This document shows, one piece after another, positions 35,453 through 45,572 of a stretch of 64,000 nucleotides of DNA (its first letter is position 1; every line of letters starts with the position of its first letter). Origin of the DNA: Lysobacterales bacterium (lineage in GTDB: Bacteria; Pseudomonadota; Gammaproteobacteria; Xanthomonadales; UBA2363); the NCBI GenBank assembly GCA_019634735.1, contig JAHCAT010000002.1, positions 124,001 through 188,000 on the forward strand, given 5' to 3'. Position numbers and translations under genes: made by a program. Under the pieces are notes generated by a model, which did no database searches, was not told the origin of the DNA, and saw only the letters and a list, made by a program, of their open reading frames with translations.

Positions 35453-37588
35453 ATGCCGACGCGGCGCGCGACGCCTTCGCCCGACCCCGGCGGGGCGCCG
35501 GCGGCGAGCGGGCTGGCTGCCGGCCTGCGTCCACTCGCCGAGCTTCCCGGGGTCGGGGCGCGCGGCGCAGAACTGCTGGCCCGGCTCGGCCTGGCGCGGA
35601 TCGCCGACCTGTGGTTCCACCTGCCGCTGCGCTACGAGGACCGCACGACGATCACCGCCATCGCCGACCTGGTGCCGGGTGAGCGCAGCCAGGTGCTGGG
35701 CCGGGTCAGCGCGGTCGAGCGCGGCTTCCGTTTCAGGCCGGTGCTGCGGGTCGCGCTCGAGGACGACAGCCGCGCCACCCTGCTGCTGCGCTTCTTCCAC
35801 TTCAACGCCGCGCAGGCGCGCGGCTTCGAGCCGGGTACGCGGGTGCTGGCCTACGGCGAGGCACGGCCGGGCCAGGGCGGCCTCGAGATGGTGCACCCCA
35901 GCTATCGCCGGCTGGCTGCGGACGATGCGGTCGAGACCGACGCCCGACTGCGCCCGGTCTATCCGACCACCCAGGGACTCGACGCCCGCCGCCTGGCAGG
36001 CTGGGTGGCGCGCGCGATCGCCGAGCTGCCCGGCGACGAGGCGCTCGAGCTGCTGCCGGACCTCCTGCGCCGCAGGTTCCGGTTGCCGTCGCTGGCCGCG
36101 GCGCTGCGCTATGTGCATACGCCGCCGCCGGATGCCGACCTGGCCAACCTGGCCGAGGCGGGGCACCCCTGCCAGCACCGCCTGATCGTCGAGGAGCTGC
36201 TTGCCCACCACCTGAGCCTGCGGCGGCGCCGGCTCGCCCAGCGGGCGCTGACGGCGCCGGTGCTGCGCGCCACCGGCGCGGTGTCCGGCCCCCTGCGAGC
36301 GCACCTGCCCTTCTCGCTGACCGCCGCCCAGGAGCGGGTCGTGGCGCAGATCGGCGCCGATCTTCTGGAACCCTCGCCGATGCTGAGGTTGGTGCAGGGC
36401 GATGTCGGTTCGGGCAAGACCGTGGTGGCAGCCCTGGCGGCCGCGCAGGCCATCGAGGCGGGCCAGCAGGTCGCGGTGATGGCGCCGACGGAGCTGCTGG
36501 CCGACCAGCACCGACGCAGCTTCGCCGCCTGGTTCGCGCCGCTCGGCATCGAGCCGGTGTGGCTGGCCGGCAAGGTCAAGGGCCGGCCGCGGACCGCGGC
36601 CCTGGCGGCGCTTTCGGCGGGCGCCCCGCTGGCGATCGGCACCCACGCGCTGATGCAGGAGGCGGTGGCCTTCGCGCGCCTGGGTCTGGCGATCGTCGAC
36701 GAGCAGCACCGGTTCGGGGTGCACCAGCGCCTGGCGTTGCGCGACAAGGGCGCCTCCGGGGTCGGCGTGCCGCACCAACTGGTGATGACGGCGACGCCGA
36801 TCCCGCGCACCCTGGCGATGGCCGCCTACGCCGACCTCGACGTCTCGGTGATCGACGAGCTGCCGCCGGGGAGAACCCCGGTGCAGACGGTGGTGCTGGC
36901 CGCCACCCGGCGCGGGGAACTGGTCGAACGCATCCGCGCCGCCTGCGCGGAGGGCCGCCAGGCCTACTGGGTGTGCACCCTGGTCGAGGAGTCCGAGCAA
37001 CTCCAGGCGCGCGCCGCCGAGCAGGCCCACGAGGACCTGGCGGCGGCCCTGCCGGGGCTGCGGGTCGGACTCGTGCACGGGCGCATGAAGGCCGCCGACA
37101 AGGAGACCGTCATGGCCGCCTTCAAGGCCGGCTGCATCGACCTGCTGGTCGCCACCACGGTGATCGAGGTCGGCGTCGATGTCGCCAATGCCAGCCTGAT
37201 GGTGATCGAGAACGCCGAGCGCCTGGGCATGGCGCAGCTTCACCAGTTGCGCGGCCGGGTCGGCCGGGGAAGCACGCGCTCGAGCTGCGTGCTCATGTAC
37301 GACACGCCGCTCTCGCACCTGGCCCGGCAGCGCCTGGAGGTCCTGCGAAGCAGCACGGACGGCTTCGAGATCGCCCAGAAGGATCTCGAGCTGCGCGGGC
37401 CGGGCGAGCTGCTCGGTACCCGGCAGACCGGCCTGGCGGCGTTCCGTATTGCCGATCTCGGCCGCGACGGCGCGCTGCTGCCGCTGGTTGGCGAGCTTGC
37501 CGATGCCCTCCTGACCGCCCACCCCCAGGCGGTCGACGCCCTGTGCCGGCGCTGGATCGGCCAGGCCGAACGTTACGCTGGCGCATGA
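35453..37588 (+). CDS. recG: ATP-dependent DNA helicase RecG
   Basis: A 711-residue helicase that regresses stalled replication forks and processes branched DNA. The N-terminal wedge/OB domain (PGVGARGAELLARLGL, RYEDRTTI) is followed by the helicase motifs: GDVGSGKTVVAALAAAQA (motif I), MAPTELLADQH, VDEQHRFGVHQR (DEQH box), TATPIPRTLAM and GRVGRGSTRSSC (motif VI). Length is normal. It ends 18 bases before the opposing mscK gene, with no terminator room between. Confidence 0.97.
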   Translation: MPTRRATPSPDPGGAPAASGLAAGLRPLAELPGVGARGAELLARLGLARIADLWFHLPLRYEDRTTITAIADLVPGERSQVLGRVSAVERGFRFRPVLRVALEDDSRATLLLRFFHFNAAQARGFEPGTRVLAYGEARPGQGGLEMVHPSYRRLAADDAVETDARLRPVYPTTQGLDARRLAGWVARAIAELPGDEALELLPDLLRRRFRLPSLAAALRYVHTPPPDADLANLAEAGHPCQHRLIVEELLAHHLSLRRRRLAQRALTAPVLRATGAVSGPLRAHLPFSLTAAQERVVAQIGADLLEPSPMLRLVQGDVGSGKTVVAALAAAQAIEAGQQVAVMAPTELLADQHRRSFAAWFAPLGIEPVWLAGKVKGRPRTAALAALSAGAPLAIGTHALMQEAVAFARLGLAIVDEQHRFGVHQRLALRDKGASGVGVPHQLVMTATPIPRTLAMAAYADLDVSVIDELPPGRTPVQTVVLAATRRGELVERIRAACAEGRQAYWVCTLVEESEQLQARAAEQAHEDLAAALPGLRVGLVHGRMKAADKETVMAAFKAGCIDLLVATTVIEVGVDVANASLMVIENAERLGMAQLHQLRGRVGRGSTRSSCVLMYDTPLSHLARQRLEVLRSSTDGFEIAQKDLELRGPGELLGTRQTGLAAFRIADLGRDGALLPLVGELADALLTAHPQAVDALCRRWIGQAERYAGA

Positions 37589-37606
37589 CTGCGCGGTCGC
37601 CCGGGA

Positions 37607-40600
37607 TCAGGTGGCCCCGGGTGGCGGTCGGTCGCGGTCCGCACGGTCCGCCCCGGCAACCGGCGGCGTCACCGCCGGCAGGTCGCGAATGTGCAGGTCG
37701 AGCTGCGGGAAGGCGATCTCTATGCCGTTTTCCTGGAACAGGGCGGCGATCCGCCCGTTCAGCTCGTTGGTGACCACCAGGCGGTCGCCGAGGGTCGCCA
37801 CGAAGACGCGCAGCTCGAAATCCAGGGAGGAGGCGCCGAACGCCATGAACCAGGTGCGCGGCGCGGGCTCGGCCAGGACCCGCGGATGTTCGCGCGCCGC
37901 CTGCATCAGCAGGGCGTGGACCTTGTCCGCCGGACTGCCGTAGGCGACGCCGACCTTGACGGTGACCCGTGTGGTGCTGTCGCTCAGCGTCCAGTTGATC
38001 AGGCGGTCGGTGATGAAGGCCTTGTTCGGGATCACGATCTCCTTGTTGTCGAAGTCGACGATCGTGGTCGCGCGGGTGCGGATGCGGGTGACCGTGCCGG
38101 ACAGCTCACCGACGGTGATCACGTCGCCGACCCGGAACGGGCGCTCGAACAGCAGGATGAGGCCGGACACGAAGTTGGCGAAGATCTCCTGCAGGCCGAA
38201 GCCCAGGCCGACGGTCAGTGCCGCCGCCATCCACTGCAGCTGCGACCAGCGCATGCCGAGCAGGCCGAGGCCGACCAGCACGCCGGCGATGACCACCGCG
38301 TAGCGGGTGACGCTGGTGATCGCGTAGCGCGAAGCCGCGTCGATGCCAGGCCGCGCCTGAAGGCCGATCTCGACCAGGCCGGGCAGGTTGCGCGCCGCGA
38401 CCATGGTCAGGACCAGCACGCCGGCGCCCAGCAGCAGCGCCATCAGGGTGACCGCCTGCCGCACCGGGGCGCCGTCGGCGCCGGTCTCGTTGAAGTACCA
38501 CAGCGCGATCTGGTCGAGCCGGGCGATCGCCGGCAGCAGATCGGACCAGGTCCAGGCCAGGCCCAGCACCAGCAGGGCCAGCTTTAGCGCGCGCAGGAGG
38601 CGGCGGCTCTGGGCATTGACCGCCTCCAGCGTGAGGTCCTGTTCGGCGTCCGCCACGGCATCGCCGGACTCGCCGTCGCCGACGCCGTCCGCCGCCTCGG
38701 CCTCGCGCCGCGCCTCCATGCGGCGCAGCGCCAGGCGCCGCTCGCCGAGCAGGAACCAGCGCGCCAGCAGACCATGCAGCAGGGCGACCGCGAGCACCAC
38801 GCCGATGCTGGCGAACTGCGCGCGCATCAACAGCGCCGCGGTGTACAGGTAGCCGCCCAGCGCCAGCCCGGCACTGGCCAGCAGCAGGGCGGGAAGCACG
38901 ACGCGCGACAGGCGGCGCAGCGTCGAGGGCTCCACGGCCATGGCACGCGGCGTCCACACCGCGCCGGGGGCCAGCAGCCGCCACAGCAGCGCGGCACCGG
39001 TCAGGGCCATCAGCACCAGCGCCAGGCGCGCCTGGACATCGATCGCCAGCTCCTGGTTGCGCATGAAGGCCAGGGCGATCACGAACCAGGCCGGCAGCAG
39101 CAGCGCCTGGGCGGTCGGCAGCCAGCGCCTGAGCACGGCAAGGCGCGCCTTGCTCCAGCGCAGGTGGGCCTCGGCGATGCCGCGCTCGCGGACCAGCCAG
39201 CGCAGCAGCGATAGGGTCAGGACGGGCAGCGCCACTGCCACCAGCGCCCGGCCCAGCGAGTCGCTGTAGCGGCCGGCGCTGCCTATCCCCTGCAGCAGCC
39301 AGCCCGACAGGGCGGCCGCCAGCGCCCAGGCCGAGGCGGCGACGAAGGTCCAGGCCAGGGCGACCAGGGTGTGCGCAAAGCGGTCTTCGCGCACCATGCG
39401 CACCGCCTGGGCAAGCCCCGGCAGACGCTGACGCGCCTGCCGCCGGGCGACGAACACGGCGGCCAGCACGGCCAGGGCGGCCAGCCAGCGCAGCGGCCGC
39501 GACGTCGCATCGGCGATCAGCAGACGTCCGGTGGTGGCGAAGCGGGACGGCCGTACCAGGTCGGCCAGGCCGGCGCCGATCCGGCCCAGCCAGGCGCCGT
39601 CGACGGGCCCGTGGCTGCGGATCCACAGCAGGTGGCGATCCAGCGCCTGCTGCAGCGTGCGACTGCGCTCGATCTGGGCGAGCAGGGCGGCCTCGCTGTC
39701 GCCGAGCACCTCGATGCGCCGGCGCAGCAGCGGTTCCAGCCGCTCGGCCAGCTCCAGGCGCGCCGCGAGCAGAGCGCGCAACGGCTCGTCGTCGCCGATG
39801 CCCTCGACGGTATCGTCCTCGCCGGCCTCCGGGTGCGCTTCGCGCACCGCCGCCAGGGCCGCATCCACGTCCGCCAGCTCGCGGCGCTGCTCGGCCAGCA
39901 CCAGCAGGCGCAGGCGCAGTTCGCCGACCCGGTCGCGCAGTTCGCCCAGGCGGCGCTGCAGCGTGCGCGGCGGCTCCAGCGCACGGCGCTCCCGCCACAG
40001 CCAGCGGCCGACCACCTCGCTGGTGCCGCCCAGCTCCAGGCGCGTCTGGCTGTCGCGCAGTGCCGCGGCGACGCGATCGCGGGCCTGTTGCAGGCTGGTG
40101 AGCGTGGCGCGCTCGCGCGCCAGGCGCTCGTTGGTATCGACCAGTTCGCCCGCCAGCGTGGCGTTCTCCGAGGCCAGCGCGGCGGCCGCGCCGCCGGTCT
40201 GCTCGAGCGCGACGGCCTGCTCGGCATGGGCCTGCGCCAGTTCCTCCAGCTCGACGCGGCCCAGTTCGACGATGCGCCGCGAGAGCAGAGCCAGGCGCGG
40301 CGTGCGCAGGGCGAGTTCCTGACGCAGCGACTGCAGGCTGGCCTCCAGGTCGCGTTGACGACCCGCTGCGGTGTCCTGTTCGGCCTGGCGCAGGGCCAGT
40401 TCGGCGCGCACCCGCCGGTGCTCGGCTGCGCGGCGCAGGCGCCGGGCTTCCGCCAGCGCCGACGATTCGACGGTCTCGCCGGTGGCACCGGGAGCGGTCT
40501 CGTCGATGCGTCTGCGCAACACCACCAGGTCGGCGGCCAGCCCGGGGCGCGCCAGCACGGCTGCCAGTTCGCCCGCGACGCCCTCGATGCGCGACTGAAG

Positions 40601-41008
40601 GTCGGCGACCACGGCGCGCTCCTGCGCGAGCAGCCGCTCCAGCGTGTCGATGTCCGCCCGCGGCGGCAGCCGCGCGGTCCATTCCGCCAGGCTGCGCTCG
40701 CGTTCCGCTGGCGACAGCAGCACCGGCGCTGCCGCCGCGCCGGTCGCCGTTGCCCGCACCTGCGCGGCCTGTTCGAGCAGGGTCTCGGCGTCGCGATCGA
40801 ACCCGGCGGCGGCATCGAGCAGTTCCGCCGCGCTGCGCCGCTGCGCCTCGTCCAGCTCCGTGCCGCCCAGCGCCGCACGGGCCGCCTCGATGGCGGTCGC
40901 CAGGGAGGGCGGAACATCGGCCGCGCTCGGCGGCGCGGACGCCAGCAGGCCGACCAGCAGCATCACCGCCCCGATCCAGCCGGGGCGTCGCGTCGCGATA
41001 GAAGTCAT
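37607..41008 (-). CDS. MscK/KefA-type large mechanosensitive channel
   Basis: A 1133-residue protein. It has a signal peptide (ending SAADVPP near residue 30), then a long periplasmic coiled coil (about 30-480, many EL/RR heptads), about ten membrane segments (480-900) and a C-terminal MscS domain. The MscS part has the pore helix region GLGFGLQEIFANFVSGLILL and the FERPFRVGDVITVGELSGTV signature. It gates on membrane tension and releases solutes on osmotic downshift. It lies convergent with recG and divergent from the nucleoside hydrolase gene. The large type is MscK-like; orthology is inferred from layout. Confidence 0.9.
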   Translation of the reverse strand: MTSIATRRPGWIGAVMLLVGLLASAPPSAADVPPSLATAIEAARAALGGTELDEAQRRSAAELLDAAAGFDRDAETLLEQAAQVRATATGAAAAPVLLSPAERERSLAEWTARLPPRADIDTLERLLAQERAVVADLQSRIEGVAGELAAVLARPGLAADLVVLRRRIDETAPGATGETVESSALAEARRLRRAAEHRRVRAELALRQAEQDTAAGRQRDLEASLQSLRQELALRTPRLALLSRRIVELGRVELEELAQAHAEQAVALEQTGGAAAALASENATLAGELVDTNERLARERATLTSLQQARDRVAAALRDSQTRLELGGTSEVVGRWLWRERRALEPPRTLQRRLGELRDRVGELRLRLLVLAEQRRELADVDAALAAVREAHPEAGEDDTVEGIGDDEPLRALLAARLELAERLEPLLRRRIEVLGDSEAALLAQIERSRTLQQALDRHLLWIRSHGPVDGAWLGRIGAGLADLVRPSRFATTGRLLIADATSRPLRWLAALAVLAAVFVARRQARQRLPGLAQAVRMVREDRFAHTLVALAWTFVAASAWALAAALSGWLLQGIGSAGRYSDSLGRALVAVALPVLTLSLLRWLVRERGIAEAHLRWSKARLAVLRRWLPTAQALLLPAWFVIALAFMRNQELAIDVQARLALVLMALTGAALLWRLLAPGAVWTPRAMAVEPSTLRRLSRVVLPALLLASAGLALGGYLYTAALLMRAQFASIGVVLAVALLHGLLARWFLLGERRLALRRMEARREAEAADGVGDGESGDAVADAEQDLTLEAVNAQSRRLLRALKLALLVLGLAWTWSDLLPAIARLDQIALWYFNETGADGAPVRQAVTLMALLLGAGVLVLTMVAARNLPGLVEIGLQARPGIDAASRYAITSVTRYAVVIAGVLVGLGLLGMRWSQLQWMAAALTVGLGFGLQEIFANFVSGLILLFERPFRVGDVITVGELSGTVTRIRTRATTIVDFDNKEIVIPNKAFITDRLINWTLSDSTTRVTVKVGVAYGSPADKVHALLMQAAREHPRVLAEPAPRTWFMAFGASSLDFELRVFVATLGDRLVVTNELNGRIAALFQENGIEIAFPQLDLHIRDLPAVTPPVAGADRADRDRPPPGAT

Positions 41009-41094
41009 GGCGGCAGGCTATCCGGAAACGCCGGGGCGCGGCAGGGGTTTGCGTGCATGCGACAATTCCCGGCTCCCGGCGAGGACGCACCGGC

Positions 41095-42039
41095 ATGAAA
41101 CTTTGGATCGACACCGACCCGGGCGTCGACGACGCCCTGGCCCTGCTGATGGCATTCGCCGATCCGCACGTCGAGCTGGTCGGGCTGGGCATCGTCGGCG
41201 GCAACGTCGGCCTGGACGCGTGCACCAGGAACGCGCTCAAGCTGTGCGAGCTGGCTGGCCGGCCCCTGTTGCCGGTGTACCCGGGCGCCGACGCGCCGCT
41301 GCTGCCGCGCCGCGCCCAGGATGCCGCCTACTGGCACGGCCGCGACGGATTCGGCGACGTCGGCCTGCGCCCGCCGGGCATCCCGGCGGCGGGCGCCCAT
41401 GCCGCGCTGGCCCTGATCGAGGCCAGCCACCGGCATCCCGGCGAACTGGTGCTGCTGACCCTCGGGCCGCTGACAAATTTCGCGCTGGCGCTGGCGCTCG
41501 ATCCGGGACTGGCCGAACGTCTCGCGGGCTGGACCTGCATGGGCGGGGCGGTCGGTGCCCGCGGCAATACCGAATTCCTGGCTGCCGAGTTCAACCTTGC
41601 CTTCGATGCCGAGGCCGCGGCCCTGTGCTTCGCGCGCGGCCCGGCGCTGACCCTGGTGGACTGGGAGCTGGTGCTGCGCCACGGCCTGGAGCTTGCCGAG
41701 GTGGACGGCTGGCTGAGTCACGACGCCGCGCCGGCGCGCTTCTACCGGGCGATTTCCCGGATCACGCGCGACCGCCACAGGGGCGAGGGCGCAGGCCGCT
41801 TCACCCCGGCCGACGCCCTGGCCATGACCGTGCTGCTGGAGCCCGATGCCGTGCTGGAGTCGGTGACGCGCCCGGTGGCCGTGGAGACCGCTGGCGCCCT
41901 GGCGCGTGGCCAGACCGTGGTCGACTGGAGCCGCCGCAGCGGCCGCCCCGACAATGCCCGGATCGTCACCGGCATCGACGAGCGGGCGCACCGCCGGCGC
42001 TTGCGGATGGCCCTGGGCCTGGAAACGGCGCCGGCGTGA
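41095..42039 (+). CDS. nucleoside hydrolase (IUNH family)
   Basis: A 314-residue ribonucleoside hydrolase. The calcium-binding N-terminal motif is WIDTDPGVDDALALLMA (residues 4-20), and LLTLGPLTNFALAL and the NTEFLAAEFNLAFD block follow as in the family. It cleaves the N-glycosidic bond of ribonucleosides for base salvage. Specificity cannot be read. The ATG begins the conserved sequence. tRNA-Thr follows 67 bases downstream. Confidence 0.93.
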   Translation: MKLWIDTDPGVDDALALLMAFADPHVELVGLGIVGGNVGLDACTRNALKLCELAGRPLLPVYPGADAPLLPRRAQDAAYWHGRDGFGDVGLRPPGIPAAGAHAALALIEASHRHPGELVLLTLGPLTNFALALALDPGLAERLAGWTCMGGAVGARGNTEFLAAEFNLAFDAEAAALCFARGPALTLVDWELVLRHGLELAEVDGWLSHDAAPARFYRAISRITRDRHRGEGAGRFTPADALAMTVLLEPDAVLESVTRPVAVETAGALARGQTVVDWSRRSGRPDNARIVTGIDERAHRRRLRMALGLETAPA

Positions 42040-42091
42040 ACCCGGCGGTATCGACGACCGGACGTGCCGAAGTCCCGGCTGGCCGCGCTGG

Positions 42092-42097
42092 TAGAAT
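42092..42097 (+). promoter_or_regulatory. candidate -10 of the tRNA-Thr gene
   Basis: TAGAAT lies 9 bases before the tRNA 5' end, which would put the start of transcription near 42104. No good -35 is seen at 16-18 bases, and the tRNA could also be read from the nucleoside hydrolase promoter. Confidence 0.35.
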
Positions 42098-42106
42098 GCC
42101 GTTCGC

Positions 42107-42182
42107 GCCGCTTTAGCTCAGCTGGTAGAGCAACCGCCTTGTAAGCGGTAGGTCGTCCGTTCGAATCGGACAAGCGGCACCA
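42107..42182 (+). tRNA. tRNA-Thr (anticodon TGT)
   Basis: A complete 76-base cloverleaf including the encoded CCA. Acceptor stem GCCGCTT pairs with AAGCGGC; the D arm is GCTC-AGCTGGTA-GAGC; the anticodon stem is ACCGC/GCGGT around loop CTTGTAA (TGT, reading ACA); the T arm GTCCG-TTCGAAT-CGGAC is perfect. It lies between the nucleoside hydrolase and ppa genes. Confidence 0.98.
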
Positions 42183-42198
42183 GCCCGCGCCGGCGCGC

Positions 42199-42747
42199 TC
42201 AGAAGTTGGGCTTCTCCGGCGCCGCCTCGAAGCGTGCCACCGAATCGAGCACCGCCTGCTTGGCCTCGGCGGCGTCGCGCCAGCCCTCGATCTTCACCCA
42301 CTTGCCCTTCTCCAGGTCCTTGTAGTGGGCGAAGAAGTGGGCGATGCGGTCGAGCGTGAGCTCCGGCAGGTCGCGCACCGTGGCGATCTCCCGGTAGCCG
42401 CGAAACACCTTGCTGATCGGCACGGCGATGACCTTCTCGTCCTCGCCGGCCTCGTCGGTCATCTTCAGCAAGCCGACCGGCCGGCAGCGGATCACCGAGC
42501 CGGGGATCAGCGGCACCGGCATCACCACCAGCACGTCCAGCGGATCGCCGTCGCCGCACAGGGTGTGCGGCACGTAGCCGTAGTTGCACGGATAGCGCAT
42601 CGGCGTGGTCAGCACGCGGTCGACGAAGATCGCGCCAGAGGCCTTGTCGACCTCGTACTTGACCGGGTCGGCGTCCTTGGGGATCTCGATGATGACGTTG
42701 ATGTCGTTCGGCAGGTCGCTGCCGGAGGGCACGAGGTCGAGGGGCAT
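42199..42747 (-). CDS. ppa: inorganic pyrophosphatase
   Basis: A 182-residue family I pyrophosphatase that hydrolyses diphosphate released by biosynthesis. Signatures are [34 protein letters not shown] and the metal-binding [10 protein letters not shown]. The start at ATG 42747 gives the normal length with an AAGGAA ribosome site; an upstream ATG at 42777 would add ten non-family residues. It diverges from the alkA fusion gene. Confidence 0.97.
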   Translation of the reverse strand: MPLDLVPSGSDLPNDINVIIEIPKDADPVKYEVDKASGAIFVDRVLTTPMRYPCNYGYVPHTLCGDGDPLDVLVVMPVPLIPGSVIRCRPVGLLKMTDEAGEDEKVIAVPISKVFRGYREIATVRDLPELTLDRIAHFFAHYKDLEKGKWVKIEGWRDAAEAKQAVLDSVARFEAAPEKPNF

Positions 42748-42785
42748 GGTCGTTCCTTGGCTGCTGCAATGCAGCATAGGCCGCC

Positions 42786-42794
42786 AATATAGCA
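42786..42794 (-). promoter_or_regulatory. extended -10 promoter of ppa
   Basis: On the minus strand TGCTATATT is a good TGn plus -10 (extended) element, 39 bases upstream of the ppa ATG. No -35 hexamer is evident, which fits an extended -10 promoter. A small hairpin (TGCTGC/GCAGCA, 42762-42776) lies in the leader. Confidence 0.5.
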
Positions 42795-42875
42795 GAGCCC
42801 CCCCTGGCGGCCTGGCCGGTATCCATGTCCGAAAGCGGCCAGCCGTGGCGCGCCGGCGCTGCTACGGTGAGGCCC

Positions 42876-44378
42876 ATGGTCACGGTCACGAACCCTGCCG
42901 TCGATGTTCCGAGCGGCCTGCCGCCCGCGCAGGTCTGCGAGCAGGCGCGCCTCAGCCGCGACAGCCGCTTCGACGGCCTGTTCTTCACCGCGGTGACCAG
43001 CACCGGCATCTACTGCCGGCCGGTCTGCCCGGCCCCGGCACCGCGCGCGGCCAATGTCCGCTACTACCCGAGCGCGGCGGCTGCAGAGTCGGCGGGCTTC
43101 CGACCCTGCCTGCGCTGCCGGCCGGAGCTGGCGCCGGCGGCCGGGCCCTGGCGGCGCGGCGACGCGGTGCTGGCGCGGGCGCTGGCGCTGATCGAGGACG
43201 GTGCCCTGGCGCAGGCGCCGCTGGCCGACCTGGCCGACCGCCTTCATCTTGGCGAGCGCCAGCTGCGCAGGCTGTTCAGCGAGCGCCTGGGCGCCTCGCC
43301 GGTGGCAGTCCATGGCACCCGCCGGCTGCTGTTCGCCAAGCAGTTGCTGACCGAGACGGCGATGCCGGTCACCGAGGTCGCCCTGGCCGCAGGCTTCGGA
43401 AGCCTGCGCCGCTTCCACACCGTGTTCCGGTCGGCGTACCGGATGCCGCCTGGCGCATTGCGTCGCCGCACCGATCGCCGCGTCGGGCCGGTGGCCGGCG
43501 ATCCCCTGGAGCTGCGCCTGGCCTACCGCCCGCCGTTCGACTTCCGCGCGTCGCTGCGCTTCCTGGCGCAGCGCAGCCTGGCGGGCATCGACGCCGTGGT
43601 CGATGGTGGTTATGAGCGGTGGCTGGGCGGTGGTGCGTTCTGCCGGATAACCGCCTGGTCGCCGGACGCGCAGGCCTTGCGGCTGCGCCTGCAGGGCGTG
43701 CCACCGGCCGCGCTGCAGGGCGTGGTGGCCACGGTCCGCCGGGTGTTCGACCTGGATGCAGAGCCGCAGGCGGTGAATGGCGTGCTGTCCGGCGATCCGT
43801 TGCTGGCCGCCTCCGTGCAGCGCCACCCGGGCCTGCGGCTGCCGGGCGCCTGGGACGGATTCGAAACCGCCGTGCGTGCGGTGCTGGGCCAGCAGGTCAG
43901 CGTCGCTGCGGCGCGCACCCTGGCGACCCGGCTGCTGGAAAGGATCGGCGTCCCGTGCGGCGACGGCGGGCGGCTGTTTCCCGGGCCGGCCGCCCTGCTC
44001 GACGCCGATCTGGGCGGTCTGGGCCTGACCGGTGCCCGCATGGCCACGCTGCGGACGGTCGCGGTGGCCCTGCTGGAGGGCAGGGTCGATTTCAGCCCCG
44101 GCCAGGCGTTGGAGAGCTTCGTGGCGCGCTGGACCGCACTTCCGGGTATCGGCACATGGACGGCCCATTACCTGGCGCTGCGCGTACTCGGCCATCCCGA
44201 TGCCTTTCCGGCCGACGACCTGGTTCTCCGCCGGGTCGCAGGCGGCGCCGCCGGCCCGATCGCGGCGGGCGCGCTGGCAGCGCGGGCAAAGGCCTGGCGA
44301 CCGTGGCGCGCCTATGGCGCCGTGCACCTGTGGCGCGCCGCGACACCCCCATCGAACACCAAGGAATCATGCGCATGA
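42876..44378 (+). CDS. Ada N-terminal / AraC HTH / AlkA DNA-3-methyladenine glycosylase fusion
   Basis: A 500-residue fusion with three parts. Residues about 25-85 are the Ada zinc domain with C47, C51, C78 and C81 (YCRPVC and CLRC), where C47 corresponds to the methylphosphotriester acceptor. Residues 95-195 are an AraC-type HTH ([19 protein letters not shown]). Residues 200-490 are the AlkA glycosylase, with [16 protein letters not shown] and [10 protein letters not shown], which holds the catalytic Asp. It should sense and repair alkylated DNA and activate its own operon. The ATG at 42876 has a GTGAGG site; a longer start at 42825 is possible. The stop overlaps ogt. Confidence 0.92.
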   Translation: MVTVTNPAVDVPSGLPPAQVCEQARLSRDSRFDGLFFTAVTSTGIYCRPVCPAPAPRAANVRYYPSAAAAESAGFRPCLRCRPELAPAAGPWRRGDAVLARALALIEDGALAQAPLADLADRLHLGERQLRRLFSERLGASPVAVHGTRRLLFAKQLLTETAMPVTEVALAAGFGSLRRFHTVFRSAYRMPPGALRRRTDRRVGPVAGDPLELRLAYRPPFDFRASLRFLAQRSLAGIDAVVDGGYERWLGGGAFCRITAWSPDAQALRLRLQGVPPAALQGVVATVRRVFDLDAEPQAVNGVLSGDPLLAASVQRHPGLRLPGAWDGFETAVRAVLGQQVSVAAARTLATRLLERIGVPCGDGGRLFPGPAALLDADLGGLGLTGARMATLRTVAVALLEGRVDFSPGQALESFVARWTALPGIGTWTAHYLALRVLGHPDAFPADDLVLRRVAGGAAGPIAAGALAARAKAWRPWRAYGAVHLWRAATPPSNTKESCA

Positions 44379-44860
44379 CGCTGGACTGCCTGCGAATCGA
44401 CACGCCGATCGGCCCGCTCGGCCTGGCCGCCGACCGGCACGGGTTGCACCGCATCCAGTTCCAGGCCAGCCCGGACCTCGCCTGGGCCGGTCCTGGCGCG
44501 CGGCTGGCCCGCAGCACGTTGCTGGATCAGGCGCGAACCCAGCTCGAGGCCTACTTCGCGGGCACCCTGCGCCGCTTCGACCTGCCGCTGGTGCCGCGGG
44601 GAACGGATTTCCAACGTCGGGTGTGGTTGGCGCTGGCCGCCATTCCCTGGGGAGAGACTCGCAACTACGGCGAGCTGGCCACGGCCATCGGCAGACCGGG
44701 CGCGGCGCGGGCTGTTGGCGGCGCCAATGGCCGCAATCCCCTGCCGATCGTGCTGCCCTGCCACCGGGTGATCGGCGCCGATGGCAGTCTGACCGGCTTC
44801 GGCGGCGGCCTGCCCATCAAACGCCGCCTGCTGGTCCTGGAGGGCTGGCACGGCGACTGA
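44375..44860 (+). CDS. ogt: methylated-DNA--protein-cysteine methyltransferase
   Basis: A 161-residue suicide repair enzyme that takes the alkyl group from O6-alkylguanine. The acceptor is C129 in [20 protein letters not shown], preceded by the HTH-like [24 protein letters not shown]. The ATG at 44375 overlaps the alkA fusion's TGA (ATGA). An AAGGA nine bases upstream favours it over the ATG at 44369. The two genes split the Ada functions: N-terminal sensor plus glycosylase in one, O6-methyl repair in the other. Both are probably induced by methylation damage. Confidence 0.95.
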   Translation: MTLDCLRIDTPIGPLGLAADRHGLHRIQFQASPDLAWAGPGARLARSTLLDQARTQLEAYFAGTLRRFDLPLVPRGTDFQRRVWLALAAIPWGETRNYGELATAIGRPGAARAVGGANGRNPLPIVLPCHRVIGADGSLTGFGGGLPIKRRLLVLEGWHGD

Positions 44861-44933
44861 CGCCGACACCTGCCCTCCGACACGGCCCTGGCGGTCCGCC
44901 GAGGTTGCCTGACGGCGACCGGCCGGGGAGGGA

Positions 44934-44951
44934 GGCGGCGCGGTCGCCGCC
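44934..44951. terminator. possible hairpin between ogt and the small secreted protein gene
   Basis: A perfect 7-bp stem GGCGGCG/CGCCGCC with a 4-base loop between two convergent genes. No U-run. A weak call. Confidence 0.3.
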
Positions 44952-45017
44952 AGGCGCGGACCTGGTCGGCAGGGAGGATCGGAGGGACGGCGGGGGCGTG
45001 GCCTGAGCCGCGTCGCC

Positions 45018-45539
45018 TTACTGGCAGCTGCCCTTGCCCACAGTGTGCGGATCGCAGCCCGGCCCGACCCCTGTGATCAGCGAGCGGGCGGCTTCACGCT
45101 CGGCTTCGGCCTGCTCGCGGGTCATGCACCGGGTCTCCAGGATGTTGGAGCCGACCGGCTTGTGGCGCCGGCAGACCATGTCGGGCCTTGCATTCCGGGT
45201 GCTCAGCGGTGCGATCAGCAGTTCGTTGATCCGGCGCTGGTGTCGGGCGATGCGCGTGCCGGCGCTGGACCGGTCGGCGTCCAGTTCATCCTGGATCGCG
45301 TCCAGGGAGGCCTCGATACGCCGCTTCTGCGCGGTCGTGAGGGACGCATGCTCACCCGTCTCGATCTGCTGCCGAAGGCTGGCGGAGGCGGCAGGGAAAC
45401 GTTCCGGGGTCAGTTCGACGGTACGCAGCAGGAGACCGTCGCTGGCATCGTCGTCGATGCCGGCAGGCTCGCTTGCGCGGGCAAGGCCGGTGGCCAGGAG
45501 GACAATAAGCAAAAGGGACGTACGCAGGGTCGGGTGCAT
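45018..45539 (-). CDS. small secreted protein with paired-cysteine motif, unknown function
   Basis: A 173-residue protein with a clear signal peptide ([17 protein letters not shown]). A helical region of charged heptads follows (residues about 60-105). The C-terminal part has [19 protein letters not shown], a C-x6-GS-x5-C type pattern that I associate with small exported proteins of Xanthomonadales, and a final [12 protein letters not shown]. Four cysteines could form two disulfides. No enzyme motif is seen. It has the best sigma70 promoter in the window (45573-45600), so it may be abundantly expressed. It sits alone between ogt and purH. Confidence 0.8.
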   Translation of the reverse strand: MHPTLRTSLLLIVLLATGLARASEPAGIDDDASDGLLLRTVELTPERFPAASASLRQQIETGEHASLTTAQKRRIEASLDAIQDELDADRSSAGTRIARHQRRINELLIAPLSTRNARPDMVCRRHKPVGSNILETRCMTREQAEAEREAARSLITGVGPGCDPHTVGKGSCQ

Positions 45540-45572
45540 GCTGGCTCGCTGGGTCTGGCGATAGGTCCTGCC

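Noticed and set aside
38106-41240. 1044-codon minus-strand ORF in a second frame over the MscK-type gene
   Set aside because: Out-of-frame shadow; the adjacent frame carries the full MscS signature.
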